Of a DNA stretch of 64,000 nt, positions 1 to 7,951 are shown in pieces. Position 1 is the stretch's first letter, and every line of letters begins with the position of its first letter. The position numbers and the translations under genes were made by a program. The stretch is from NCBI RefSeq assembly GCF_004458765.1, contig NZ_SPJX01000288.1:1-64000 (forward strand), written 5' to 3'. The stretch comes from Microvirga pakistanensis (GTDB lineage: Bacteria > Pseudomonadota > Alphaproteobacteria > Rhizobiales > Beijerinckiaceae). Under the pieces are notes generated by a model that made no database searches, was not told the DNA's origin, and saw nothing but the letters and a program-made list of their open reading frames with translations.

Positions 1-189
1 GGTGCCCACGCTCAGGGGCATGCGCACCGCCTCGGGCACCTCCAGAAGCCGGAACAGCTCGTAGAGGATCGGCACCGCCACGGCCCCGCCGCCAACCCCG
101 AACACCCCCGCTAGAAGTCCCGTCACCGCCCCGGCCGCCAACAGCGCAGCCACAAGCCAAACAAGATCAATAACCGCGATACCGTACAT
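1..189 (-). CDS. TauE/SafE (TSUP) family permease, N-terminal fragment
   Basis: The first 63 residues of a membrane protein run off the left edge. They give one hydrophobic helix (about residues 5-27) followed by a glycine-rich GVFGVGGG segment and VPILYELF. This is the signature N-terminal hairpin of TSUP/TauE-SafE permeases, which export sulfite or organosulfonates or act on unknown anions. The ATG at 189 is the only sensible start; no strong ribosome site is visible. Substrate cannot be told from the fragment. A second TSUP gene lies at 35.1-35.9 kb. Confidence 0.75.
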   Translation of the reverse strand, partial: MYGIAVIDLVWLVAALLAAGAVTGLLAGVFGVGGGAVAVPILYELFRLLEVPEAVRMPLSVGT

Positions 190-262
190 GAGAAAACCAG
201 CGAAGAACGGGGAGGGGACGCTCGTTCCCGGTTAAAGCAAAGCCGCCGACAAGGGAATTCGC

Positions 263-1108
263 CTAAAGGGAAAGGCGTCCTGCCTGTCTGCGGATGTCCG
301 AAAAGTTCTCATCGAGGCAATGCCATCCCGGCGTGATCCGATGGATCAGGCTCTCCGCAACGGGCGTCAGGATTCTGAGCGCTCCACAGGCGGTCTCTCC
401 CGCAAGGATGCCGAGACCCACATCCCGGCCATGCGGATCGGACAGCCCGAGCAGGAGACCGACGGGGGGAGACGGGAATTGACAGCCGCCGACACGATGA
501 TGGTCGACAACAAGTGTCGGAGCATGCCGGAAATAGTCGCGAAAAGCCTCCCGGCGGGCGGCCCGCCGTTCCCCATCGGTCTTGCGCCTCGCGCTGGGAG
601 AGGAGGGGAGGCGCAGGACGGGGATGCCGGGGCGCTCGCCGATCAGGATCTCGATGTCGGGTGCGGCTCCAAGGACGAGCAGCAGATCGGGCCGGATGAC
701 GTCGATCTCGGCGGCTTTCAATCTCCGTCCGGGACCCGCCACCAGCCCGCTGGTATTGACGATCCTCACCTGTGCATGGGCCCGCGCGGACAGCCGGTGC
801 ACGCCTTCGAGAAGCGGCTTCCAGCCGAGAACGGGATCGGTCGTTCCGACAAACGCGAGGGACAGGCCATCCGCGTCGTTCATGGTGACGCAGGCCGGAG
901 GACCCACCATCTTCTGGCCGAGATCGGTGTCGATCAGGGCTGGTTTCAGGCCTGTCCCCGTCGCCGCCGCGACAAGGAAACGGGCCAAGGTGCTCTTGCC
1001 GCTGTCCGCCGGGCCGATCACGCCAACGGTTCGGGACCCGTCGCGTCCGATCCGGCGGGCTGCCTCGTTCCATTCTGGAGGCACATGCGGCTTCGGCAGC
1101 GGCTCCAT
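263..1108 (-). CDS. Clp1/Grc3-like P-loop polynucleotide kinase-type protein
   Basis: A 281-residue protein. A Walker A loop GPADSGKST sits at about residues 32-40. It is followed by DTDLGQ...GPP, the arrangement (D-x-D-x-GQ then a Pro/Gly pair) typical of the Clp1/Grc3/NOL9 P-loop kinases that phosphorylate RNA 5' ends. The C-terminal part is not recognisable to me. I chose the ATG at 1108 because AAAGAGAGG lies 9-10 bases upstream; an in-frame extension to 1174 would translate an intergenic repeat and is rejected. The upstream gene on the same strand is an alpha/beta hydrolase, separated by that repeat. Kinase activity and RNA as substrate are inferred from motifs; it could be another SIMIBI-class NTPase. 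Confidence 0.6.
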   Translation of the reverse strand: MEPLPKPHVPPEWNEAARRIGRDGSRTVGVIGPADSGKSTLARFLVAAATGTGLKPALIDTDLGQKMVGPPACVTMNDADGLSLAFVGTTDPVLGWKPLLEGVHRLSARAHAQVRIVNTSGLVAGPGRRLKAAEIDVIRPDLLLVLGAAPDIEILIGERPGIPVLRLPSSPSARRKTDGERRAARREAFRDYFRHAPTLVVDHHRVGGCQFPSPPVGLLLGLSDPHGRDVGLGILAGETACGALRILTPVAESLIHRITPGWHCLDENFSDIRRQAGRLSL

Positions 1109-1131
1109 GGATCGATGCCTCTCTTTTGATA

Positions 1132-1182
1132 AGAGCATCGCCTGTTGCGGAAAACCGGATCCACTTTTCGGCACGATGCTCT
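1132..1182. repeat. Family A intergenic palindromic repeat, half copy
   Basis: Perfect 9-bp inverted ends AGAGCATCG (1132-1140) and CGATGCTCT (1174-1182) enclose an AAAACCGGATCCACTTTT core. The same element recurs, whole or degraded, near 12.2, 29.2, 34.5, 36.9 and 58.1 kb. It lies between the hydrolase and the kinase-like gene. Confidence 0.75.
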
Positions 1183-1870
1183 AGCCGAGAAAACGATTGG
1201 TCGCGCGCTCGACCATCTCGGGCGGGACGACATGGCCCCCGTCGAATTCGTGATACTCCACGTCGTAACCCGCGTTCTGCAGGGCAGGCACGATGCGGCG
1301 GCTGCAGGGTCCGATGGGCAGCACCTCGTCGCGCATGCCGTGCGAAATGAAGATCCTGGGCGCGTCTTCGGTCGCGGTCGGCGCCATGAAGCCGGGTGAG
1401 AAGGCCAAAAGATGCTTGAAGAGCTCGCCGTTGATGACGCCGAGGGAGAGCGCATAGGAGGCTCCGTCCGAGAAGCCCGAGACGGCAACATGCGCAGGAT
1501 CGACCGGATGCATCCGGAAGACCCGTCGAAGCGCTTCGTCGATGAAGGTCACGTCCGGCCCGTAGCCGCCACGGATCACATCCCAGGTGGGACCGCGCGA
1601 CTCGGGCGCGAGAACGATGATACCCCGCGCTTCCGCAAAGGGGGCGAGCAGGGCCAGCATCTGCGAGGCGATGCCGCCGGCGCCGTGAAGGCCCACGATC
1701 AGCGGCGCGGGCTTGGCCGGGTCGAGCCCCGGCGGAATGAGCACGATTCCGTCTCGCCCCTTGCCAAGGTCGAGCGCATGACGTCCCGGCGGCGTGCCGG
1801 CCGGGGCCGCGATCGTCTCAGGCCGGGCGCTGAGACGACCTGACGTGTGGGCTGACGAAGGGATGGCCAT
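1181..1870 (-). CDS. Alpha/beta hydrolase, phospholipase/carboxylesterase type
   Basis: A 229-residue cytoplasmic hydrolase. LHGAGG (about 61-66) is the oxyanion loop. GFSDG holds the nucleophile Ser134, MRDEVLP the acid Asp181 and GGHVVP the base His213, a complete catalytic triad in the usual order. This matches the carboxylesterase/phospholipase (Abhydrolase_2-like) group acting on small esters; the substrate is unknown. The start at 1870 has AAAGGA about 10 bases upstream, better than the longer in-frame reading to 1975. No signal peptide is seen. It diverges from the SemiSWEET gene. Confidence 0.8.
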   Translation of the reverse strand: MAIPSSAHTSGRLSARPETIAAPAGTPPGRHALDLGKGRDGIVLIPPGLDPAKPAPLIVGLHGAGGIASQMLALLAPFAEARGIIVLAPESRGPTWDVIRGGYGPDVTFIDEALRRVFRMHPVDPAHVAVSGFSDGASYALSLGVINGELFKHLLAFSPGFMAPTATEDAPRIFISHGMRDEVLPIGPCSRRIVPALQNAGYDVEYHEFDGGHVVPPEMVERATNRFLG

Positions 1871-1992
1871 GCTGCGCGATCCTTTTGAGTGCGCGCCAAC
1901 GCCGGGCGGCTGCGGATGTTCCCGCAGCCCCAGCGCCGGAACAACGCCGGGATCCGGGCGTTGAGGGCCTCTCACCCGATGGATCTCTTTCG

Positions 1993-2247
1993 ATGTCTCT
2001 CATGGACTATACCGGCTACGCGGCCGCGCTCTGCACGACCTCCGCCTATATCCCGCAGGTGATCCGGGTCTGGCGCACGCGCTCCACCAAGGACATTTCG
2101 CTCAAGATGTTTCTGGTGCTCGTCACAGGGCTTGCCCTCTGGCTCACCTATGGCTTCTGGAAGGGGGAGATCCCGCTGATCGCCGCCAACGGGGTGACGC
2201 TCGCGCTGGCGAGCACCATTCTCTATTTCAAGCTCAAGCACGGGTGA
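1993..2247 (+). CDS. SemiSWEET family sugar transporter
   Basis: An 84-residue protein with three predicted membrane helices and the PQ-loop motif YIPQV (Pro21-Gln22) early in helix 1. It is the length of bacterial SemiSWEETs, which dimerise to form a facilitative sugar (sucrose/glucose) pore in the inner membrane. The start may be the ATG at 1993 or at 2002; neither has a strong ribosome site, and longer readings lack conserved sequence. The stop is followed after three bases by the HAD phosphatase start, so the two genes are very probably co-transcribed, suggesting uptake plus phospho-sugar handling. Confidence 0.85.
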   Translation: MSLMDYTGYAAALCTTSAYIPQVIRVWRTRSTKDISLKMFLVLVTGLALWLTYGFWKGEIPLIAANGVTLALASTILYFKLKHG

Positions 2248-2250
2248 GGC

Positions 2251-2919
2251 ATGATCAAAGCGGTAATCTTCGACGTGGACGGAACCCTCGTCGACACGGT
2301 CGATCTTCATGCCGCGGCCTGGGTGGAGACCCTGAAGCATTTCGGTTTCGAGGTCGCGTTCAGCGACATGCGCGCGCAGATCGGAAAGGGCGGCGACCAG
2401 ATCCTGCACGGCCTGCTCCCGCCGGATCTCCTCGAACAGCGCAGGGACGAGATCGAGGCCTTCCGGGCGGATCTCTTCGAGCGTGAATACTTGCCGAAGG
2501 CCCGCGCGTTTCCGAGTGTGCGCGCATTGTTCGAGCACATCCGCACCGCGGGCCAACGCGCGGTTCTCGCCTCCTCCGGCAAGGAAGACGAGGTGGAGGG
2601 CTACAAGAAGATCGCGAACATCGCCGACCTCGTCGAAGCCGCCACGTCGTCCGACGATGCGGAGCGTTCGAAGCCCTTCCCCGACATTTTTCAGGCGGCC
2701 CTGGAGAAGCTGTCGCCGCTCTCCGCCGACGAGGCGGTGGTGGTCGGCGATACGCCCTATGACGCGGAGGCCGCGCGCCATGCGGGTCTCAGGACGGTGG
2801 GCGTGCTCAGCGGCGGCTTCTCCGAGCAGGCGCTGCGCGAAGCAGGCTGCATCGCGGTTTATCGCGATCCGGAGGATCTTTTGAGGAATTACGGCAGCTC
2901 GCCTCTTGCAGCGTCGTAG
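2251..2919 (+). CDS. HAD superfamily hydrolase, beta-phosphoglucomutase-like
   Basis: A 222-residue HAD subfamily IA protein. Motif I FDVDGTLVDT carries nucleophile Asp8 and acid/base Asp10. Motif II is LASSG (about 107-110), motif III Lys141 within SKPFPD, and motif IV VVGDTPYD (Asp167 and Asp171) binds Mg2+. The helical cap lies between residues 15 and 85. Such proteins are phosphatases or beta-phosphoglucomutases on sugar phosphates; the exact substrate is not visible. It is translationally close to the SemiSWEET gene, three bases apart, which favours a sugar-phosphate substrate. Confidence 0.85.
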   Translation: MIKAVIFDVDGTLVDTVDLHAAAWVETLKHFGFEVAFSDMRAQIGKGGDQILHGLLPPDLLEQRRDEIEAFRADLFEREYLPKARAFPSVRALFEHIRTAGQRAVLASSGKEDEVEGYKKIANIADLVEAATSSDDAERSKPFPDIFQAALEKLSPLSADEAVVVGDTPYDAEAARHAGLRTVGVLSGGFSEQALREAGCIAVYRDPEDLLRNYGSSPLAAS

Positions 2920-2955
2920 ACCCCCCGCCGGATCGCTCCGGCGGGGATCGGCCCG

Positions 2956-3510
2956 CTACGCGGCGCTGCTTTCCACGCGCAGATTGTTCTGCACGTGCCG
3001 CACGCCCGAGGCGAGTTCGGCGAGGTCCTCGGCGCGGCGCTTGAGGCCGCGGCTCGCCACCGTGCCGGAGAGCGTCACCTCGCCGTCCTTGACCGTCACC
3101 TCCACGTTCGAGGCATCGATGAAGCGGTCTTCCGTCAGGCGCTCGCACACGTCCTCATGAATGCGCTCGTCGGAGCGCGTGTAGCCTTTCGGGCCGCGTC
3201 CGCGATGGGGGCCGGACAGGTCGCGGTCCCTGTCGCGCCCGCCGCGCAGATCGGGATCGTTCGGGTCGCGGTCTCCGAGCGCCCCTAGTCCCGAGCGGTG
3301 CCGGGCATAGGCGGGCGCGAAACCTTCATCGTCGCGAGGGCCGCCGCGGCCGTCGTCGATGACGCCGCCGGAGAACTCGTTGGCATCGCTGCCGTAGCCG
3401 CCCGGATATTCCCGGCCCTCGCCCCGGAAGCCGACGGCGCCGCCCGGCACGTCGCCATAGCCGTTGTCGTCGTTGTACGGGTTCCGATTCCTGCGGCGGG
3501 TGTCTACCAT
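2956..3510 (-). CDS. BON domain protein with hydrophilic N-terminus
   Basis: A 184-residue protein. The first 105 residues are Gly/Arg/Asp-rich, low in hydrophobic residues and probably disordered. A BON domain follows (about 112-180: DVCERLTEDRF...VTVKDGEVTLSGTV...A..V.NNLRV), the fold found in OsmY-like stress proteins and thought to contact membranes. No signal peptide is visible. The start at 3510 is preceded by AGGAG at good spacing; an extension to 3768 would read across the opposite-strand HNH gene. The gene diverges from HNH with a 60-base shared promoter region. Osmotic or envelope stress role is inferred only. Confidence 0.75.
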   Translation of the reverse strand: MVDTRRRNRNPYNDDNGYGDVPGGAVGFRGEGREYPGGYGSDANEFSGGVIDDGRGGPRDDEGFAPAYARHRSGLGALGDRDPNDPDLRGGRDRDRDLSGPHRGRGPKGYTRSDERIHEDVCERLTEDRFIDASNVEVTVKDGEVTLSGTVASRGLKRRAEDLAELASGVRHVQNNLRVESSAA

Positions 3511-3570
3511 GGCTTGAGCTCCTGTTCTGTGCCAAGAGCAACAACCCGATCTCGCCCAGGTTCCCGTCCC

Positions 3571-3843
3571 ATGAAGGCCGCGCAACGTGTCAAGCTGTTC
3601 GAGACGATCTATGCCCGCGACGGCGGGCATTGCGTCTATTGCGGCGTGAAAACGCACCGCTTGGCCAAAGGGCTGAGCCGCTCGCCCGGCTTGGCGACTC
3701 TCGATCATGTGGTGCCCCGCTCCCAAGGCGGGCCGCTGAATTCCGCCAATCTCGTGCTTGCCTGCCAAGCCTGCAACAACCAGCGGGGCGTGATGGATGC
3801 GCAGGCGTTCCGCGCTCTCAAGAAGGTCGGGCCGTCATCCTGA
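3571..3843 (+). CDS. Small HNH endonuclease
   Basis: A 90-residue protein that is essentially one HNH domain. Cys21-Cys24 (CVYC) and Cys65-Cys68 (CQAC) form the structural zinc site, His46 (LDHVVPRSQGG) is the general base, Asn60 the middle residue and Asn69-Asn70 the third position. It resembles the short stand-alone HNH proteins common in alphaproteobacteria. There is no restriction, phage or intein context here, so the role (repair nuclease or other) is open. The start at 3571 is chosen because the homologous block begins just after it; upstream codons overlap the divergent BON gene. Confidence 0.8.
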   Translation: MKAAQRVKLFETIYARDGGHCVYCGVKTHRLAKGLSRSPGLATLDHVVPRSQGGPLNSANLVLACQACNNQRGVMDAQAFRALKKVGPSS

Positions 3844-3909
3844 TTGTGGAACGCTCGCTCCCGGCCAGCGTTCGGCAGGCAGAGAGCGGATCTGGAGAAG
3901 GAGTGCGCC

Positions 3910-4089
3910 ATGAATCTCGAAGACAAAGTGCGCGAGGCGATCATCGCCGAATTGCGACGGCAGGCGGAAGCCGGTCAGCAGGGTCTGCGGGTGGATGCTA
4001 AGGAAGCCGAGATGATGACGATCGAAGGACGCGTGAACCTCGACGAACTGGCGATGGCGATCGTCGGCTCCCTGGCCGGCGGGCCTTGA
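3910..4089 (+). CDS. Conserved small protein of unknown function
   Basis: A 59-residue, mostly helical, charged protein (MNLEDKVREAIIAELRRQ...). GGAGAAGGAG precedes the ATG at 3910, a convincing ribosome site. No domain is recognised. It has no membrane segment or cysteine. It follows the HNH gene by 66 bases and may be in the same transcript. The codon use matches its neighbours, so I take it as a real gene. Confidence 0.6.
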   Translation: MNLEDKVREAIIAELRRQAEAGQQGLRVDAKEAEMMTIEGRVNLDELAMAIVGSLAGGP

Positions 4090-4117
4090 TCCTATCACGC
4101 GTAAAGGCGGACCCTGG

Positions 4118-4170
4118 CGCGCATCGCACCGAGCCCGAGAGCGGAATGCAAGCCCCGGTCCGATGCTCTA
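4118..4170. repeat. Degenerate family A repeat copy
   Basis: The block GCGCATCGCACC...CGGTCCGATGCTCTA keeps the GCATCG and CGATGCT ends of family A with a decayed core. It also supplies the stop codon of the patatin gene. Confidence 0.45.
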
Positions 4171-5256
4171 AGCGCGCACACGGGCGCCCGCCGCGGCCGC
4201 GGCCGCAGCCTTGCGCGGATCCAGCCTAATCACAGTCAGCCGGGTTGCCTGGCGTCGCGCCTGGGCGAGCTGTGCGAGCGCATGCTCCATGTCCCGCATG
4301 CCGGCCGCCCAGCGGTCCTGGAGCGAGGCGGGCGAGTAATCGAAGGTCTTTCCTGCGCGCTCGTCGCTGCCGGACTGATAGGCAAGATGCAGGAGAGTGA
4401 CGGATGATCCATCCGGGTCGATCCGCTCGTGAAGCGCGTATTCCCGCTGCAGGGCCCGGATGCTGCGCCGGGTGGCGCTGGCGAAAATCAGGTCGTTGGC
4501 GCGCTCGGCGCTCGCACCGAGCGAGACCGGACGCGAGGCCGTCAGGCTGAAGAGCTCGACCGCGATGCAGAGCATGTCTTCCGGAGGCGGTGTTTCCAGC
4601 ACGACATCCAGCGGCAGGTTGTTGGTGAAGCCCGGATCGCACAGAAGGCGTCCGCCGATTTCGACCGGCGGGAAGACGGGCGTGATGGCGGATGTCGCCA
4701 GGAGGTGCTCGGGCGCAACCTCCCCCTGCGCGGTATCGAAGACAACCTCGTCGCCCGTTTCCAAATCGACGCAGACGGCGGTGAAGCGGATGTCGCCCCG
4801 GTTCAACCGTCCGAAATCGATAAGCCGCTCCAGGGTGTCCCGCAGCGGCCTGTGATCGTAGAGCGCCACGTCGCTCGGCATCCAGGGCAGCATGGAGAGC
4901 AGGCCCGGGAAGCGATGCCCGAAAAGGCCTGGACGCCCGAGCAGGAGGGCGAGCGCCGTGTGGGCCTCGTTGTAGGCGTGCCGGATCGACGAGCCGCGGT
5001 TGGGCGCGAAGCCGGAATGAATCTTCGCCTGCTCCCAGAACTCCCTGAGGCGCGGCACCCGGTTCTCCGGGGCGTTGCCGGCGATGATCGCCCCCGTGAT
5101 CGCTCCGATGGAGGCGCCGGCGATCCAGCGCGGCTCGATCCCCCGCTGCTGCAGATGCTCATAGGTTCCGGCGAGATAGGAGCCGAGGGCATTGCCGCCG
5201 CCGAGAACCAGCACGACCGGCCGATTCTGTTCCGGGAGAGACGAGAGGGGCATCAT
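4168..5256 (-). CDS. Patatin-like phospholipase
   Basis: A 362-residue patatin-domain acyl hydrolase. The oxyanion loop LGGGNALGSYLAG (18-30) comes first. GASIG (47-51) gives the nucleophile Ser49, and LCDPGFTNN holds the likely dyad Asp207 in a DPG variant of the usual DGG/DGA. The C-terminal third is helical. The enzyme presumably cleaves membrane phospholipids or lysolipids in the cytoplasm; no signal peptide is present. Two adjacent ATG codons at 5256 and 5253 follow AAGGCGG, so either may be used. Neighbour genes give no metabolic clue. Confidence 0.85.
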   Translation of the reverse strand: MMPLSSLPEQNRPVVLVLGGGNALGSYLAGTYEHLQQRGIEPRWIAGASIGAITGAIIAGNAPENRVPRLREFWEQAKIHSGFAPNRGSSIRHAYNEAHTALALLLGRPGLFGHRFPGLLSMLPWMPSDVALYDHRPLRDTLERLIDFGRLNRGDIRFTAVCVDLETGDEVVFDTAQGEVAPEHLLATSAITPVFPPVEIGGRLLCDPGFTNNLPLDVVLETPPPEDMLCIAVELFSLTASRPVSLGASAERANDLIFASATRRSIRALQREYALHERIDPDGSSVTLLHLAYQSGSDERAGKTFDYSPASLQDRWAAGMRDMEHALAQLAQARRQATRLTVIRLDPRKAAAAAAAGARVRA

Positions 5257-5317
5257 CACCGCCTTGATGGGAGATGGCGGGGAACGCAGGTTTTCTTCCG
5301 TTGGTTCCGATGCGCCC

Positions 5318-6022
5318 TCAGGTGGGAAGCGACGCTTTCGGCGGCAGCGGGAACAGGCGCACGAAGCGTTCCGCCAGGGTCCTGTCGCCTTCCAGCTTGA
5401 GCGCGCCTGCGCCCTCCAGCGCCTCCAGTGGCTGGCCGCCATAGATGGCGCCCGCCAGCACGGGCGGCGTTCCGGTGAAGATCAGGCTCGCGTCGTCCAC
5501 CGGCCCGCGCGCGATGTCGATCCGGCCGCCGGCCAGATGCGCCAGGAAGGTTTCGGTGTCGCTCAGGCGAAAGCCGATCCTCGCCTCGAGACCCTCGGCC
5601 CGCGTCACGTCCAGCATCGTCCGCAGCGACAAGAGGAACGATGCGGCGCTGAACGGCAGGGTCGGGTCGTGCAGGGGCGAGCGGGCCGCCCAGCGGCCGA
5701 GGGCCTGGAAAATGGGCTCGCTCTCATAGCCCCACGCGGTCAGCTCGTAGACCTGGACGGCGGCAGGCGGCGGCAGCCTGCGGCGCATGAGAACGCCCGC
5801 GCCCTCCAGGCTTTCGAGGCGCTGGGTGAGAACGTTGGCGCTGATCCCCGGCAGGCTCTCGCGCAGGTCGCTGAAGCGCTTGGGCCCCAGCATGAGCTCG
5901 CGCATCACCAGAAGCGCCCAGCGCTCACCCACGAGGTCGAGCGCATGAGCGGCCGCGCAGGCGTCCTCGTAGTGGCGACGGGACCGGGTTTCCGTCTTCT
6001 TAGTTATTTTTTCTAACTTCAT
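5318..6022 (-). CDS. HxlR-family winged-helix regulator with C-terminal SCP2-like domain
   Basis: A 234-residue protein. The N-terminal half (about 17-115) is an HxlR winged helix: ACAAAHALDLVGERWALLVMRELMLGPKRFSDL, then SANVLTQRLESLEGAGVL. The C-terminal half (about 125-225) resembles the SCP2-like fold that follows HxlR domains in many actinobacterial and rhizobial regulators. It diverges from the VOC/YciI operon with only 57 bases between starts, so it most likely controls that operon and itself. The shared gap is AT-rich, with two related CTAACTT/ATAACTTT blocks. The ligand is unknown; the usual redox cysteine of HypR-type members is not evident. Confidence 0.8.
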   Translation of the reverse strand: MKLEKITKKTETRSRRHYEDACAAAHALDLVGERWALLVMRELMLGPKRFSDLRESLPGISANVLTQRLESLEGAGVLMRRRLPPPAAVQVYELTAWGYESEPIFQALGRWAARSPLHDPTLPFSAASFLLSLRTMLDVTRAEGLEARIGFRLSDTETFLAHLAGGRIDIARGPVDDASLIFTGTPPVLAGAIYGGQPLEALEGAGALKLEGDRTLAERFVRLFPLPPKASLPT

Positions 6023-6079
6023 GGTTGCTATTTATAACTTTATCTGGAATCAATGTCAAAACCAGAAAGGGAGGAAGCC

Positions 6080-6511
6080 ATGTCCAAGCTCATTTTCGTG
6101 AACCTGCCGGTTGCCGATCTCGGCCGCGCCGACGCGTTCTACGAGGCCGTCGGGGCGGTCAAGAATCCGCAGTTCAGCGACCACACCGCCACCTGCATGG
6201 TCATCTCCGAGACCATTCACGTGATGCTGCTGACCCACGACAAGTTCCGTCAGTTCACGCCCAAGAGGATCGCCGATGCGCGTGAGACGACCGAGGTTCT
6301 GATCTGCCTTTCGGCCGGGAGCCGCGAGGAAGTCGACGCCACGGTGGCGAAGGCCGCTGGTGCCGGCGGGCGCGCCGATCCCGGCCCGAAGCAGGATTAC
6401 GGCTTCATGTATGGCCGCAGTTTCGAGGATCCGGACGGCCATATCTGGGAAGTGATGTGGATGGACGTGGAGGCGGCGGGAGCCGCCATGGCCGACACGG
6501 CGAATGCCTGA
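6080..6511 (+). CDS. VOC family protein (glyoxalase/bleomycin-resistance fold)
   Basis: A 143-residue vicinal-oxygen-chelate protein: KLIFVNLPVADLGRADAFY at the start and FEDPDGHIWEVMWMD near the end, the two ends of the paired beta-alpha-beta-beta-beta modules. This DPDGH-xWE pattern is typical of the lactoylglutathione-lyase-like group of unknown substrate. AGGAAG lies just before the ATG at 6080, which decides the start over an earlier in-frame ATG at 6053. First gene of a four-gene operon divergent from the HxlR regulator. Confidence 0.82.
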   Translation: MSKLIFVNLPVADLGRADAFYEAVGAVKNPQFSDHTATCMVISETIHVMLLTHDKFRQFTPKRIADARETTEVLICLSAGSREEVDATVAKAAGAGGRADPGPKQDYGFMYGRSFEDPDGHIWEVMWMDVEAAGAAMADTANA

Positions 6512-6578
6512 TCGTCGATCGTCCGAGGCAAAGGCCGAGGGGCCAAAGAGAGCTCGTGAAACAGAGGGAGAGAAGACG

Positions 6579-7001
6579 ATGCGTGTGATGGTACTGGTGA
6601 AGGCGACGAAGGACAGCGAAGCGGGCCTCATGCCCTCGACCGAGCTCTTCGAAGCCATGGGCAAGTACAACGAGGAGCTGGTCAAGGCCGGCATCATGCT
6701 GGCCGGCGAGGGCCTGAAGCCGTCGTCCCAGGGCAAGCGCGTGGCCTTCGACGGCCCCAATCGCACGGTCATCGACGGGCCGTTCGCCCAGACCAGCGAG
6801 CTGGTGGCCGGCTTCTGGCTCTGGCAGGTCAAGGACATGGCCGAGGCGATGGAGTGGGCGAAGCGCTGCCCCAACCCGATGCCGGGCCCCAGCGAGATCG
6901 AGATCCGCCCGATCTACGAGATGGCCGATTTCGGCGATGCCCTGACGCCCGAAATCGCCGCACAGGAAGAGCGGCTGCGCGAACAATTGTCCGGCCGCTG
7001 A
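6579..7001 (+). CDS. YciI-like (DGPF domain) protein
   Basis: A 140-residue YCII-related protein. It starts MRVMVLVKATKDSEAG and carries the IDGPFAQTSELVAGFW signature, the variant of DGPFAETKE that names the family. These small ferredoxin-like proteins are often beside extracytoplasmic sigma factors; none is present here. The function is unknown, possibly a small-molecule hydrolase or isomerase. GGGAGAGAAGACG precedes the ATG at 6579. Confidence 0.82.
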   Translation: MRVMVLVKATKDSEAGLMPSTELFEAMGKYNEELVKAGIMLAGEGLKPSSQGKRVAFDGPNRTVIDGPFAQTSELVAGFWLWQVKDMAEAMEWAKRCPNPMPGPSEIEIRPIYEMADFGDALTPEIAAQEERLREQLSGR

Positions 7002-7073
7002 GACCCGGCGGGTTGCCGCGAAGGCCGGCCGATGTCGAGCATAACCGGAGATCAGATCAGGAAGGAGAGCGCC

Positions 7074-7430
7074 ATGAGCTATGTCGATGGATTCATCATT
7101 CCCGTGCCCGTGTCCAACCGTGAGGCCTATCGCAAGCTCGCTGCGCAGGCCGCGCCGATCTTCAAGGAACATGGAGCGCTCCGCGTCGTCGAATGCTGGG
7201 GCGACGACATCCAGGATGGAGACGTCACCGAATTCAAGAAGGCGGTGAAGGCGGAGGAAGCGGAGAATGTCGTCTTCTCCTGGATCGTCTGGCCCTCCAA
7301 GGAAGCGCGCGACGCGGGCAACAGGAAGGTCATGGAAGATCCGCGCCTGGCTATGAACGACATGCCCTTCGATGCCAAGCGCATGTTCTGGGGCGGCTTC
7401 CGGATTCTTCTCGATACGGAGGAAGAGTGA
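7074..7430 (+). CDS. DUF1428 family protein
   Basis: A 118-residue protein beginning MSYVDGFIIPVPVSNREAY and containing VVECWGDD and FSWIVWPSKEARDAGN, matching the DUF1428 family, a dimeric alpha-beta barrel of unknown function. AGGAAGGAGAG lies ahead of the ATG at 7074. Its stop overlaps the next start (TGATG), so translation of the two is coupled. Confidence 0.85.
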   Translation: MSYVDGFIIPVPVSNREAYRKLAAQAAPIFKEHGALRVVECWGDDIQDGDVTEFKKAVKAEEAENVVFSWIVWPSKEARDAGNRKVMEDPRLAMNDMPFDAKRMFWGGFRILLDTEEE

Positions 7431-7915
7431 TGTCCAAGATCGCACCATGCCTGTGGTTCGACGGCAAGGCCGAGGAGGCCGCGAACTTCTACGTGTCGCT
7501 GCTGCCCGACTCGCGCATCGACGCCGTTCTGCCCTACACGGTCGAGACGCCCGGCGGAAAGCCGGGCGACGTGATGCTGGTGGAGTTCACGCTGGCGGGC
7601 CTGCGCTACATGGCGCTGAACGGCGGGCCGTATTTCCAGTTCACGCCGGCGGTTTCGTTCTTCGTGAGTTGCTCCGACCAACAGGAGGTCGACCGGCTGT
7701 GGGATGCCCTGTCGGTGGGCGGAACGCCGATGGAATGCGGCTGGATCACCGATCGCTATGGCGTCTCCTGGCAGATCGTGCCTGAGGCGATGATCCGCAT
7801 GATCAAGGACGAGGATCCCGCAAAAGTTCGCCGGGTGACCGAGGCGATGCTGACGATGGTCAAACTCGATGTCGAGGCACTTGAGGCGGCCTATCACGGT
7901 AGATCGGCGGCTTGA
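7430..7915 (+). CDS. PhnB-like VOC protein (3-demethylubiquinone methyltransferase-type domain)
   Basis: A 161-residue PhnB-type VOC protein: KIAPCLWFDGKAEEAANFY at the N-terminus and DRYGVSWQIVPEAM near residue 120. The family is often mislabelled 3-demethylubiquinone-9 3-methyltransferase; no methyltransferase motif is present. The ATG at 7430 shares its A with the previous stop codon. Last gene of the four-gene operon. The set of four small alpha-beta proteins behind an HxlR regulator recurs in rhizobia, but its substrate is not known to me. Confidence 0.82.
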   Translation: MSKIAPCLWFDGKAEEAANFYVSLLPDSRIDAVLPYTVETPGGKPGDVMLVEFTLAGLRYMALNGGPYFQFTPAVSFFVSCSDQQEVDRLWDALSVGGTPMECGWITDRYGVSWQIVPEAMIRMIKDEDPAKVRRVTEAMLTMVKLDVEALEAAYHGRSAA

Positions 7916-7951
7916 TGCAAGTCGAAAGCACCTTCGGCCGTGGGCCGATGG

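Noticed and set aside
320..1129. Long plus-strand reading frame opposite the Clp1-like gene
   Set aside because: Complement shadow of a GC-rich gene; no ribosome site, no recognisable motif.
1109..1174. Upstream in-frame start for the Clp1-like protein at 1174
   Set aside because: The extra 22 residues translate a family A repeat; a good ribosome site precedes the ATG at 1108.
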